NCBI GenBank assembly: GCA_022545875.1
Contig: JAKEIF010000155.1
Coordinates: 1 to 6,511 of the forward strand
Reading direction: 5' to 3'
Length of the DNA: 6,511 bases
Source of the DNA: Nitrososphaera sp.
GTDB taxonomy: Archaea > Thermoproteota > Nitrososphaeria > Nitrososphaerales > Nitrososphaeraceae
The notes beneath the pieces were generated by a model, which searched no databases, was not told the origin of the DNA, and was given only the letters and a program-made list of their open reading frames with translations. The first letter of the stretch is position 1, and the number at the start of each line of letters is the position of its first letter. A program made the translations under genes and the position numbers. This document shows positions 1 to 6,246 of this stretch, piece after piece.

Positions 1-366
1 ACAGCAGGCGCACTCATTCCTTCGCTGCCACCGTCTACCTTTGAAAGTTCCGACTTTTCAGACTTGCCCGTGTCACTTCTTGGAGGAGGAGCAATTGCAG
101 TAGGGGCATTCACAATCGCTCTAGGCATTGTATCTTTCATCGTAGCCTATGGACTAATGAAAGGCCTAGGTTGGGCTTGGACTGTCACCATTGTTCTATC
201 GATAATAAGCATCATATCTAATGCAATATCTATTGCCAGCGGCAATTTCGGCGGAATCGTGAGCATTATCATCAGTGGTGTCATTCTCTATTACCTATAC
301 AGACCCCATGTCAAAGCGTATTTTGGCAAGGACGCACCAAAGCGTGACGCGAGCCCGGCGGCGTAA
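1..366 (+). CDS. Small multi-pass membrane protein, 5'-truncated
   Basis: The reading frame is open from the first base, so the gene begins left of the window; 121 codons are visible, ending in TAA at 364-366. A TTG at 64 is a possible start, but the upstream codons read as normal protein (TAGALIPSLPPSTFESSDFS), so I treat the gene as partial. After this polar, serine-rich stretch there are about three hydrophobic segments: one at roughly residues 25-53 with glycine-rich turns, one at 57-75 rich in Ile and Ser, and one at 82-99. The protein ends in a short basic, cytosolic-looking tail with the motif YLYRPHVKAYFGK. Small membrane proteins with an 'RPHVKAYFG'-type ending are familiar to me from thaumarchaeal genomes, where they are annotated only as hypothetical. 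No catalytic residue is visible and I assign no function. It is convergent with the regulator downstream. Confidence 0.75.
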   Translation, partial: TAGALIPSLPPSTFESSDFSDLPVSLLGGGAIAVGAFTIALGIVSFIVAYGLMKGLGWAWTVTIVLSIISIISNAISIASGNFGGIVSIIISGVILYYLYRPHVKAYFGKDAPKRDASPAA

Positions 367-400
367 ATCTGACAAGGGTTAAGTTTGAATACTATCTGGC

Positions 401-410
401 ATTTTTTATT
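401..410 (+). terminator. T-rich archaeal-type terminator after the membrane protein gene
   Basis: A run of six T (402-407) inside ATTTTTTATT lies about 35 bases after the stop codon of the small membrane protein gene. Archaeal RNA polymerase commonly stops at U-rich tracts without a strong hairpin, and no strong hairpin precedes this one. The assignment rests on composition and position only. Confidence 0.35.
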
Positions 411-468
411 CTGATGACTCCCTAGTCACGTAGTTAGCTAGGTACATTATCTACAAAAGTGATTTTTG

Positions 469-553
469 AGGTGACTCACTGGAAATGCAGAGTCAATCGA
501 CATAGCTCGATTCTAGACGATAAACCATGAGGGTCACCTTTTCTATCTTTTTT
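469..553 (+). other. Nested inverted repeats ending in a T-run; possible structured RNA or terminator
   Basis: Within the 218-base gap between the convergent membrane-protein and regulator genes, AGGTGAC (469-475) can pair with GTCACCT (533-539). That closing stem encloses a second perfect hairpin, AATCGA (495-500) with TCGATT (507-512) across a 6-base loop. The closing stem runs directly into a T-rich tail ending in six T (548-553), as in a terminator or the end of a small RNA. A competing hairpin, TGACTC (472-477) with GAGTCA (490-495), overlaps both stems, so the two folds would exclude each other. Weak TATA-like bases occur near 443-450. No open frame of convincing quality crosses it. It could be chance in AT-rich intergenic DNA. 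Confidence 0.25.
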
Positions 554-561
554 ATGACAGA

Positions 562-579
562 CAAGAGACATGTCTTTTG
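562..579. repeat. 18-base near-perfect palindrome next to the regulator stop codon
   Basis: CAAGAGACATGTCTTTTG reads the same on both strands except for one position (565/576, a G-T pair in RNA). Its centre, AGACATGTCT, is a perfect 10-base palindrome. It lies 5 bases beyond the stop codon of the HxlR gene, just after the T-run of the opposite strand. It could be a stem in the 3' end of the regulator transcript or a protein-binding site. No loop is possible at the exact centre, so as RNA it would open by a few bases. Confidence 0.4.
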
Positions 580-584
580 GACTA

Positions 585-950
585 TTAGTGCCCGTATACT
601 TGCTCAACCTTTCTTGCCCGCCCATCCTTGAATATTTCCTTAGCACAGTACTTCATAGAGAACGCAGACATTTGGTCAAGTATTGGCTCGAGCGCTCTGC
701 CCTTTTCAGTAATGGTGTATTCAACTCTAACGGGAGTGTCGGGGTAAACCTTTCTCTCTATCAATCCGTCCTTTTCCATTTCCTTTAACCTGGCGGAAAG
801 TATCTTGGCATTAATCTCTTCGATTTCGAGAAACTGGTTGAACCTCTTGTGGTCGCGATGAATCATGTTTCGTATTATCAGCATCGTGAATTTCTTGCCC
901 ATGAGCTTGAATGTGTGGTTGATTGGGCATTGCATCATATTACACTCCAT
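585..950 (-). CDS. HxlR-family winged-helix transcriptional regulator
   Basis: This is a small cytosolic DNA-binding regulator of the HxlR (YodB/HypR-like) family. The core begins with CPINHTFKLMGKKFTMLIIRN, where family members have the conserved 'CPv..tl.viGgKW..lIl' segment. The recognition-helix region follows (INAKILSARLKEMEKDGLIER), then the wing (YPDTPVRVEYTITEKGRAL) and a C-terminal dimerisation helix, which fits the usual family length of about 110-130 residues. The start is uncertain. ATG at 950 gives 121 aa. An upstream TTG at 977 gives 130 aa and has AGGTGA 12 bases ahead. ATGs at 938 and 935 give 117 and 116 aa and have GGAG 4 or 7 bases ahead. Cysteines cluster at the N-terminus (EC and QC), and in HypR and YodB the conserved N-terminal Cys senses oxidants or electrophiles; a redox role here is inference. 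It is divergent from the MFS exporter and probably regulates it and itself. The gene ends in tandem stops, TAA TAG. Confidence 0.88.
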   Translation of the reverse strand: MECNMMQCPINHTFKLMGKKFTMLIIRNMIHRDHKRFNQFLEIEEINAKILSARLKEMEKDGLIERKVYPDTPVRVEYTITEKGRALEPILDQMSAFSMKYCAKEIFKDGRARKVEQVYGH

Positions 951-990
951 CCATTCAATCTTTTCATGCTTCAGCAAGTAACAGAATGCT

Positions 991-1052
991 CACCTAGTTT
1001 CGATAGTATCACTTACCAGTTTAAATACTTACGTTTTGTTACCTAGTAGCGT
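991..1052. promoter_or_regulatory. Shared divergent promoter and candidate HxlR operator
   Basis: The best TATA element between the divergent regulator and exporter genes is TTTAAATA at 1020-1027. It reads TATTTAAA on the other strand, so one element could serve both directions. For the exporter it predicts transcription from about 1050, a leader of about 15 bases. For the regulator it predicts transcription from about 997. Possible operator sequences surround it: a perfect GATA-G-TATC palindrome (1002-1010), a direct repeat ACTTAC on each side of the TATA box (1011-1016 and 1027-1032), and a second direct repeat ACCTAGT (992-998 and 1041-1047). A protein bound at these positions would block both transcripts. 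The TATA call is fairly safe; the choice of operator is a guess. Confidence 0.5.
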
Positions 1053-1065
1053 TTAGTGATTCAAG

Positions 1066-2523
1066 ATGGAAAACCAAACCGTAGCAGTTAGTCGCCATGC
1101 TTGGCTGACCCTGACGATACTCAGCGGCACGCTTTTGACGGTCTTTTTCTCCGAGACCATGCTTCTGCCCGCAATCCCGGAAATCATACAGGACTTTGAA
1201 ATAACGTACGGGACGGCGGCGTGGATATTCAGCGCATACCTCATTGTAGCCGCCGTAATGACTCCCGTAGCAGGCAGGCTATCTGATCTGTACGGGAAGA
1301 AGAAAGTATTGCTTACGTTGCTTACGATATACATAGCTGGACTCGTTGCCGGAGGATTTGCAGATAACATTTCGTTTCTGCTCGCAACTAGGATAATTCA
1401 GGGCGTTGGTCTGGCGGCAGTCCCGGCAGCCTTTAGCCTTCTTAGAGATACTTTTCCTCCTGCCAAGCTTGCCATAGCCATAGGCGTGTTTGGCTCGGCA
1501 TATTCTGCCGGCTCAGTAGTCGGCCTCTTGGCCGGAGCCAGCATCATCCAAAACTTTGGGTGGCATGCGACTTTCCTGGCCATCGTTCCCTTTTCTGCAT
1601 TGGTGACGCTCATGATAGCAAAGTTCGTCAAAGAAAACAGCGAGCCGATTACTGCAAAAATCCAGAAAACCGCCTCGGGTAAAAAACAGGTGTCGATTGA
1701 CGTTAGGGGCGTACTGGCGCTTTCTGCGACCATAGCCTCGTTCCTGGTTGCGCTTACGCTTGTGCAGATCGGGGTTAGCTCTGAAAATCTGCCGCAGATA
1801 GCAGCTGCATTCGTGGCATCAGCAATTTCATTGTCCGTCTTTATCACGATAGAGCGAAGGATCGTTTCACCATTTCTTGAATTGAGCTTGCTTAAGCACA
1901 AGACCCTCCTGCCGTCATATATCCTGCTTATAGCCACGGGGATCGTGATGTTCATGACGTATCCAACAATTGTGCAGCTTGTCAGGAGCCCGGCGCCGCT
2001 AGGGTTTGGCGGAGACGCTGTGGACGCTGCAAACGTCCAGCTGCCTTTCATGGTAATGTTTCTGATATTTGCAAGCATCACTCCATTTATCATAAACAGG
2101 ATAGGAAGCGTCAAGCCGGCAGTCATCGGCGGGATAATCAGCCTGACCGGAGGGCTTGGCTTGCTGGCGTTCCATTCCACGGAATTTGCGGTGTCTGCCA
2201 ACTTGGCGGTAATCGCCAGTGGCTTATCGCTCACAATGACCGCGACTTGGAACATTGTCGTGTCGTCTTCGCCAAAAGAGTTCACAGGAATAGCGGTAGG
2301 AGTAGGCGCCCTTTTGCTGTTCATAGGGATGGCAATTGGCCCTGCGCTGGCAGGGGTGTATATGGGGAACAGCGAGGCGCTTGAAGGAGTCGGCGGGTCG
2401 TATCCACCGTCCGAATCATACAACCTAGTGTTCCTTACAGCAGTACTGCTGTCGGCAGTAAGTCTCGTGTTTTCTACACTGTTGATGAGAAGAACGGCAC
2501 AAAAGGCTACGGAGGCTCAGTGA
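1066..2523 (+). CDS. MFS multidrug exporter, DHA2 (14-TM) type
   Basis: A 485-residue membrane protein, the usual length for 14-TM drug:H+ antiporters that expel toxic organic compounds using the proton gradient. About 14 hydrophobic segments can be counted by eye, with a charged linker near residues 187-212 (EPITAKIQKTASGKKQ). TM1 ends in the DHA2-like LLPAIPEI (33-40). Motif A, GRLSDLYGKKK, is at 70-80 with its Asp74 and basic run. RIIQGVGLAAVPAAF (109-123) is motif B with its Arg. Antiporter motif C in TM5 is degenerate: residues 149-158 read GSVVGLLAGA, with Leu in place of the usual Pro and Ala in place of the last Gly. The ATG at 1066 is supported by an in-frame stop at 1057 and a TATA box 40 bases upstream; no Shine-Dalgarno is seen. 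It is divergent from the HxlR regulator, which probably controls it. The substrate cannot be read from sequence. Confidence 0.9.
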   Translation: MENQTVAVSRHAWLTLTILSGTLLTVFFSETMLLPAIPEIIQDFEITYGTAAWIFSAYLIVAAVMTPVAGRLSDLYGKKKVLLTLLTIYIAGLVAGGFADNISFLLATRIIQGVGLAAVPAAFSLLRDTFPPAKLAIAIGVFGSAYSAGSVVGLLAGASIIQNFGWHATFLAIVPFSALVTLMIAKFVKENSEPITAKIQKTASGKKQVSIDVRGVLALSATIASFLVALTLVQIGVSSENLPQIAAAFVASAISLSVFITIERRIVSPFLELSLLKHKTLLPSYILLIATGIVMFMTYPTIVQLVRSPAPLGFGGDAVDAANVQLPFMVMFLIFASITPFIINRIGSVKPAVIGGIISLTGGLGLLAFHSTEFAVSANLAVIASGLSLTMTATWNIVVSSSPKEFTGIAVGVGALLLFIGMAIGPALAGVYMGNSEALEGVGGSYPPSESYNLVFLTAVLLSAVSLVFSTLLMRRTAQKATEAQ

Positions 2524-2564
2524 CTACATACGCCAGAAAACTGGTCGAAAGTCATCTGGGACTA
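2524..2564. other. 41-base convergent gap between exporter and permease genes
   Basis: The two large transporter genes end tail to tail here. The only local structure is CCAG-AAAA-CTGG (2533-2544), a 4-base stem that reads with a TTTT loop on the minus strand. There is no long T-run on either strand, so transcripts may read into each other and overlap in antisense. Confidence 0.4.
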
Positions 2565-3938
2565 TTAGTTAGAATCGCCTTTGATACGTTCCGTAGATGA
2601 AGTCTCGCTCCTGCTGTGCCTGCCAAGTATGGCGAAACCCACAAATCCTGATCCCACCGCGGCTCCGCCGGCAATCACTGTTCCACTGTCAAACTGCGTA
2701 AGCATCGCCAGCGAGGTCATGAACCCCAGTCCTGCCAGAAGTGGAAACCAGCCGACTTTGCCTGGTGACCTAAACGGCCTGTCCAAATCTGGCTTCTTGT
2801 ATCTGAGCCAGATTAGGGCCAAGTTTACCAAAGCGTATACTATGAATATTACAAAGACAGCGACATTGGCCACCGCAGAAATGCTGCCTTGGGAAAGCAC
2901 CACGAGCGCTATCGTAATCGACATCGTCAAGAGTACCGAAACCCATGGTGTGTTTCTTGAGTGATGCACTTTGGAAAGCACACCGGGTAATGCCTGCTGC
3001 CTCGACATACCGAACATTATCCTTGACCCGGCGATGAGCATCATCAAGACAGTATTAGAAGTAGCGAAAAGCGCTATCAGCGAAAGGACAACCACTCCCG
3101 TGCGCCCAAAGGCTTTTTCTGCTGCCAAAGCAAGCGGCGCATCAGTAGCTGACAGCTCCTGCCAGCCAACAAGTGCAATCGCAGACACTGCAACAAGAAT
3201 GTACACGCCAGAAGTAATGGCAATCGCAAACAGGAGGGCCCTTGGAATATTCCTTGCAGCATTCTTGGTTTCCTCTGCAATGTTGGCCAGGTTCTCAAAG
3301 CCAAAATAGGCAAAAAAGACCAATGCCGCCCCGCCTAGTATCGCTCCGACCGAAAGCGAAATGGATGCCGATGGAGCCGGCGGTAGCTCGCTATAGTCAA
3401 CTCCAGAAAAGGAACCGAGCAGTATGGCTCCTCCGACTACGATTGCAAGACCTGCGAGCTCCAAGACCGTAAACGTGGTATTCATCCAGACCGATTCTCT
3501 AATCCCGATGAGGTTGATGGCAGACAATGCTACCACCAATGCGACTGCGCCCAACACGGGGTCTAGCCCCGGTATAAAGCTCACCAGATATCCCGAGATG
3601 CCAATCGCCACGGCCGCGGCCGAAGCAATTGCCACAAATGTTATCAGCCAGCCGGTGACAAATGCCCCAAGGTTGTTCTTGAAGGCATTCTTGACAAATA
3701 CATACTCTGCCGCGCTTTTCGGAAAAATTGACGAGAGCTCGGCATAACTCAATCCCGTAAAGCTAGCAATGATGGCGGCAATACCAAAAGAAATCCACAT
3801 GGCGTTGCCGGCAATGCCTGCGACATCGCCTATCAACACGTAAATGCCAGCACCCAGAATTAGGCCGACTCCGTACATTACCGCCTGGAATAGGCTTATC
3901 CTGCGGCTTAGGGCCGATTTACTCTCTCCAGTCTCCAA
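2565..3938 (-). CDS. APC-superfamily amino acid permease
   Basis: A 457-residue integral membrane transporter of the amino acid-polyamine-organocation superfamily with about 12 hydrophobic segments, the normal size for the family. TM1 carries GVGLILGAGIYVLIG (23-37), the unwound glycine-rich substrate site (G-A-G-I). TM6 and the following loop read FFAYFGFENLANIAEETKN, then RNIPRALLFAI, the hallmark of cationic/neutral amino acid permeases (CAT/YfnA-like). TM8 leads into SRIMFGMSRQQALP (305-318). The C-terminal tail is polar and short. Uptake of an amino acid is likely; the substrate is not determined. The start is TTG at 3936-3938. The upstream frame has no ATG, GTG or TTG before a TGA at 3960-3962, and a TATA box at 3969-3976 predicts transcription from about 3947, so the message would be nearly leaderless and would exclude the out-of-frame ATG at 3960. 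The gene ends in TAA TAG, and its neighbour on the right is divergent. Confidence 0.9.
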   Translation of the reverse strand: METGESKSALSRRISLFQAVMYGVGLILGAGIYVLIGDVAGIAGNAMWISFGIAAIIASFTGLSYAELSSIFPKSAAEYVFVKNAFKNNLGAFVTGWLITFVAIASAAAVAIGISGYLVSFIPGLDPVLGAVALVVALSAINLIGIRESVWMNTTFTVLELAGLAIVVGGAILLGSFSGVDYSELPPAPSASISLSVGAILGGAALVFFAYFGFENLANIAEETKNAARNIPRALLFAIAITSGVYILVAVSAIALVGWQELSATDAPLALAAEKAFGRTGVVVLSLIALFATSNTVLMMLIAGSRIMFGMSRQQALPGVLSKVHHSRNTPWVSVLLTMSITIALVVLSQGSISAVANVAVFVIFIVYALVNLALIWLRYKKPDLDRPFRSPGKVGWFPLLAGLGFMTSLAMLTQFDSGTVIAGGAAVGSGFVGFAILGRHSRSETSSTERIKGDSN

Positions 3939-3962
3939 TACGCTCGGACTGCAGCGACATCA

Positions 3963-4094
3963 CTAATAGAAATATACCAATGTCGTGTAGCCGGATTCGA
4001 TGCTGTCCGCAAGACGTTGGATGTCTCCGTCCTTCATGTAAAGATGCGAAAGGTCTGTCCTGTGGCCAATTTCTATGTACTCAAGCAGTGGTTC
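3963..4094 (-). pseudogene. Orphan coding remnant, C-terminal part of an unrecognised protein
   Basis: On the minus strand an open stretch of 44 codons, stop included, runs from just after a TAG (4095-4097) to a TAG stop (3963-3965). It contains no ATG until residue 20. Its translation looks like real protein: it begins EPLLEYIEIGHRTDLSHLYM, contains KDGDIQRLADSIESG and ends TTLVYFY. It is rich in acidic and hydrophobic residues in an amphipathic pattern, and its third codon positions are rich in G and C like those of the neighbouring genes. Upstream, ATG TTT at 4102-4097 would give a sensible start (M-F-E-P-L-L) if two bases were absent or one added, so a small gene broken by a frameshift is possible. 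The alternative is the tail of a larger gene whose front was lost. I do not recognise the family. Confidence 0.45.
3969..3976 (-). promoter_or_regulatory. TATA box of the permease gene
   Basis: The minus strand reads TATATTTC here, a good archaeal TATA element. The expected transcription start, about 26 bases on, is near 3947, only about 9 bases before the TTG start codon. The element overlaps the last codons of the orphan coding remnant, so that gene's end and the permease promoter share the same bases. Confidence 0.5.
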
Positions 4095-4172
4095 CTAAAC
4101 ATATGATCGCAGACTATTGGCAAGCCGAAATCAGCTCTGGCGTTAGGCTTCCTGGCCGCGGGTGGCAAGCTA

Positions 4173-4184
4173 AGGCGATCGCCT
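4173..4184. repeat. 12-base perfect palindrome AGGCGATCGCCT
   Basis: A GC-rich perfect palindrome in the divergent gap, about 80 bases before the kinase start and upstream of the tandem TTCTAGA boxes. TTAGGC at 4144-4149 can also pair with GCCTAA at 4181-4186. It could be a dimeric regulator site or a short stem; no partner is known. Confidence 0.4.
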
Positions 4185-4197
4185 AAAACAAGAGAAT

Positions 4198-4214
4198 TTC
4201 TAGAGTTCTAGAAC
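4198..4214. promoter_or_regulatory. Tandem TTCTAGA boxes, candidate operator of the kinase gene
   Basis: TTCTAGA occurs twice, at 4198-4204 and 4206-4212, in an exact 8-base tandem. The second copy sits in a perfect 10-base palindrome, GTTCTAGAAC (4205-4214); the first lacks one base of symmetry. The pair ends about 14 bases before the TATA box of the kinase gene, where an archaeal activator or a repressor blocking TFB would bind. Confidence 0.4.
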
Positions 4215-4227
4215 ACTTTACCATAGC

Positions 4228-4236
4228 AAAATAAAT
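4228..4236 (+). promoter_or_regulatory. TATA box of the histidine kinase gene
   Basis: AAAATAAAT at this position is the most AT-rich element of the region. It predicts transcription from about 4258, only a few bases before the GTG codon at 4263, so the transcript would be almost leaderless. This supports the GTG start over the later ATG at 4323. Confidence 0.45.
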
Positions 4237-4262
4237 GAATGTCATGAACAACCATTGACCTA

Positions 4263-6206
4263 GTGCCGTCTTCGAGGATTCAGAGGCCGTATGAGCGTAG
4301 CGGCAAGAAGCGGCTCGCTGCTATGTTGTCTGTCGTAATTGCAATCAGCGCAATGCTATCGTTTTTTTCTTATGCGTATTCTCTCTCTGTCTCGGAACAA
4401 ATCAACGAAACAATGACGGATGAATTGAGACGCCAAGCACGAGCAGAGGCGTTTCACCTAGGCAAACTGCTTGAAAATAATATTGCCATTGTGGTAGGCC
4501 ATACTCGTTCAGCTGCAAACTCCCCTCTCATAATCGCAGGCGACGTAGAACATGGATCGGCTGCCATCAACAGCCGTCAAGAAATTACGACTGATGTGAC
4601 GGATCGATATTTTTGGCTAGACGCGCAGGGTAGAACCGCTTGGTCCAGTGCCTTCACAAACAGCACTGAACGCGAATTGTATCAGGGGTTTGATGTTAGC
4701 GACAGACCCTACTTTGTTAATCCTGCCGAAACGGGCCAGCCGTACTTTAGTCCTGTGATTATTTCGCCTGTTGACAAGAGCCAGCGTGTATTTTTTTCAT
4801 ATCCAATATTCGCAGAATTAGACGCAGGGCAAACTTTGTTCAACGGCGTTATAGTTGCGTCAATTAGGGCCGACACGCTGGGCGAAAATGTAAGGCAGCA
4901 GCTGTCTACGGAAATTGAGAGTTCTGTCGGCCTTGTGGACCCAAACGGCGTGGTAGTCTACACTTCGAATTCATCCTTTGTAGGCGAGAACATCTTTGGC
5001 GACAAATTTCAGTCATTGCTGCGACCTGCCTTTTCTTCACAAGACGCTGTATCAGAATTTAACGACTTTATGAGGGATTCCTTGCAAGGGTCAAATGACT
5101 CGCGGGACTTTTCTGCTGCCAACGGAGCTACAAGCACGATAACATATTTGCCAATCCGAGTTGATTTTGATCCGGGCAACACAGATGATAGCGAAGATTC
5201 TCAACACCATTTTCTGACTCTGTATGTCACAGCCCCGCATAATATCGCAGACAAAGTTAATCCGCTCATCGGGCAAGTCCGAGACTTTAGCTTGGCTGTC
5301 ATTCTAGCCATTTTGGCAGTTACAGTCATCGTAGCTTACATTGTTTTCCTGTGGAACAGAAAGCTTGAGCAAATTGTGGACGAAAGGACGGCAAGCCTAA
5401 AGGCAGCAAACGAACAGTTGAAGCTGCATGACAAGATGCAAGCTGAGTTCATTAACATCGCAGCACATGAACTGCGAACTCCCGTCCAACCGATAAAGGG
5501 TGTGGCAGAAATGGCGCGTTTGCTTTCACAGCAAAAGCATGGCGGCGGAGTATTGAGTGAAAAGGTCGAGCTGGACAGGGAAGAGATCGATATGCTTTAC
5601 AGAAACGCCACCCGGCTTGAGAAATTGACAGAGAATATACTTGATGTTACTAGAATTGAGAGTCAGTCACTGCGCCTTAAAAAGGAAGAATTTGATCTCG
5701 CGGAAAAGATAAGAAACGTCGTCTATGATGTCCAGCGTCAATCCCGCAATGGCGCAAGAGAAGAAAAAGTCGTCATAAAGTATGACGACCCTGGCGAAGC
5801 TATAATGATAGAGGCAGATGTAACAAGAATTTTTGAAGTGCTATCGAATCTACTTGGAAATGCAATAAAATTTACAGGAGCCGGCTCTATCATAATAAAG
5901 TCAGAAATTGCCCCGGACGACCGGGTCATAGTATCCATAAGCGACACAGGAAGAGGGATAGACCGAGCGATAATTCCAAGGCTATTCACAAAATTTGCAA
6001 CTGGTTCCGAGTCGGGCACTGGCCTGGGCCTATTCATATCAAAGAATATCGTTGAAGCCCACGGGGGATCAATGTGGGCGGATAACAATGCGGATAAAAG
6101 CGGGGCAACCTTTTTCTTTAGCCTGCCACTAATGACGAATCATCAGCAACGCGCAGAGATCGCTAATGCAAAAGTGAGGATTGATAAGGAAAATGTTATA
6201 AACTAG
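4263..6206 (+). CDS. Membrane sensor histidine kinase with dCache domain
   Basis: A 647-residue sensor kinase that should autophosphorylate on His and pass phosphate to a response regulator. TM1 is at about 19-42. The external sensor spans about 43-335 and has dCache_1-type features: YFWLDAQGRTAWSS (116-129), GFDVSDRPYFVNP (142-154), and the second-module strand VGLVDPNGVVVYTS (222-235). TM2 is at 342-364, followed by a coiled coil (365-395). The HisKA H-box is AAHELRTPVQPI, with His402 the phosphorylation site. The HATPase domain shows the N-box NLLGNAIKFT (Asn529, Asn533), G1 DTGRGI (561-566), the F-box LFTKF (574-578) and G2 GTGLGLFISKNIVEAHGG. All catalytic boxes are intact. The GTG start follows an in-frame stop at 4245 and a near-leaderless promoter. 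A receiver gene follows after 40 bases and is the likely partner. The sensed ligand is unknown; small organic acids or amino acids are common dCache ligands. Confidence 0.93.
   Translation: MPSSRIQRPYERSGKKRLAAMLSVVIAISAMLSFFSYAYSLSVSEQINETMTDELRRQARAEAFHLGKLLENNIAIVVGHTRSAANSPLIIAGDVEHGSAAINSRQEITTDVTDRYFWLDAQGRTAWSSAFTNSTERELYQGFDVSDRPYFVNPAETGQPYFSPVIISPVDKSQRVFFSYPIFAELDAGQTLFNGVIVASIRADTLGENVRQQLSTEIESSVGLVDPNGVVVYTSNSSFVGENIFGDKFQSLLRPAFSSQDAVSEFNDFMRDSLQGSNDSRDFSAANGATSTITYLPIRVDFDPGNTDDSEDSQHHFLTLYVTAPHNIADKVNPLIGQVRDFSLAVILAILAVTVIVAYIVFLWNRKLEQIVDERTASLKAANEQLKLHDKMQAEFINIAAHELRTPVQPIKGVAEMARLLSQQKHGGGVLSEKVELDREEIDMLYRNATRLEKLTENILDVTRIESQSLRLKKEEFDLAEKIRNVVYDVQRQSRNGAREEKVVIKYDDPGEAIMIEADVTRIFEVLSNLLGNAIKFTGAGSIIIKSEIAPDDRVIVSISDTGRGIDRAIIPRLFTKFATGSESGTGLGLFISKNIVEAHGGSMWADNNADKSGATFFFSLPLMTNHQQRAEIANAKVRIDKENVIN
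6196..6202 (+). promoter_or_regulatory. Possible TATA box of the response regulator gene, inside the kinase 3' end
   Basis: TTATAAA lies in the last codons of the kinase gene and predicts transcription from about 6225, just before an ATG at 6230. The regulator may therefore be transcribed alone as well as with the kinase. AT-rich codons can produce such matches by chance. Confidence 0.3.
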
Positions 6207-6246
6207 CCCGAAAAACGACCGGTCTTTAGATGCCAGAGCTACCCTC

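Noticed and set aside
570..1046. Two plus-strand open frames antisense to the HxlR gene
   Set aside because: The minus strand encodes a recognisable HxlR protein; the antisense translations show no domain and no promoter.
1398..2423. 341-codon open frame on the minus strand inside the exporter gene
   Set aside because: It is antisense to a clear MFS protein. Its translation is rich in Ser, Thr, Pro and Ala without domain signals, as expected from a mirror frame of GC-rich codons.
2581..3747. Several open frames antisense to the permease gene
   Set aside because: They are shadows of a confident APC protein, low in domain content.
3980..4186. 68-codon plus-strand open frame in the permease/kinase gap
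   Set aside because: The translation is Cys- and Arg-rich without pattern, and the opposite strand carries the better coding signal.
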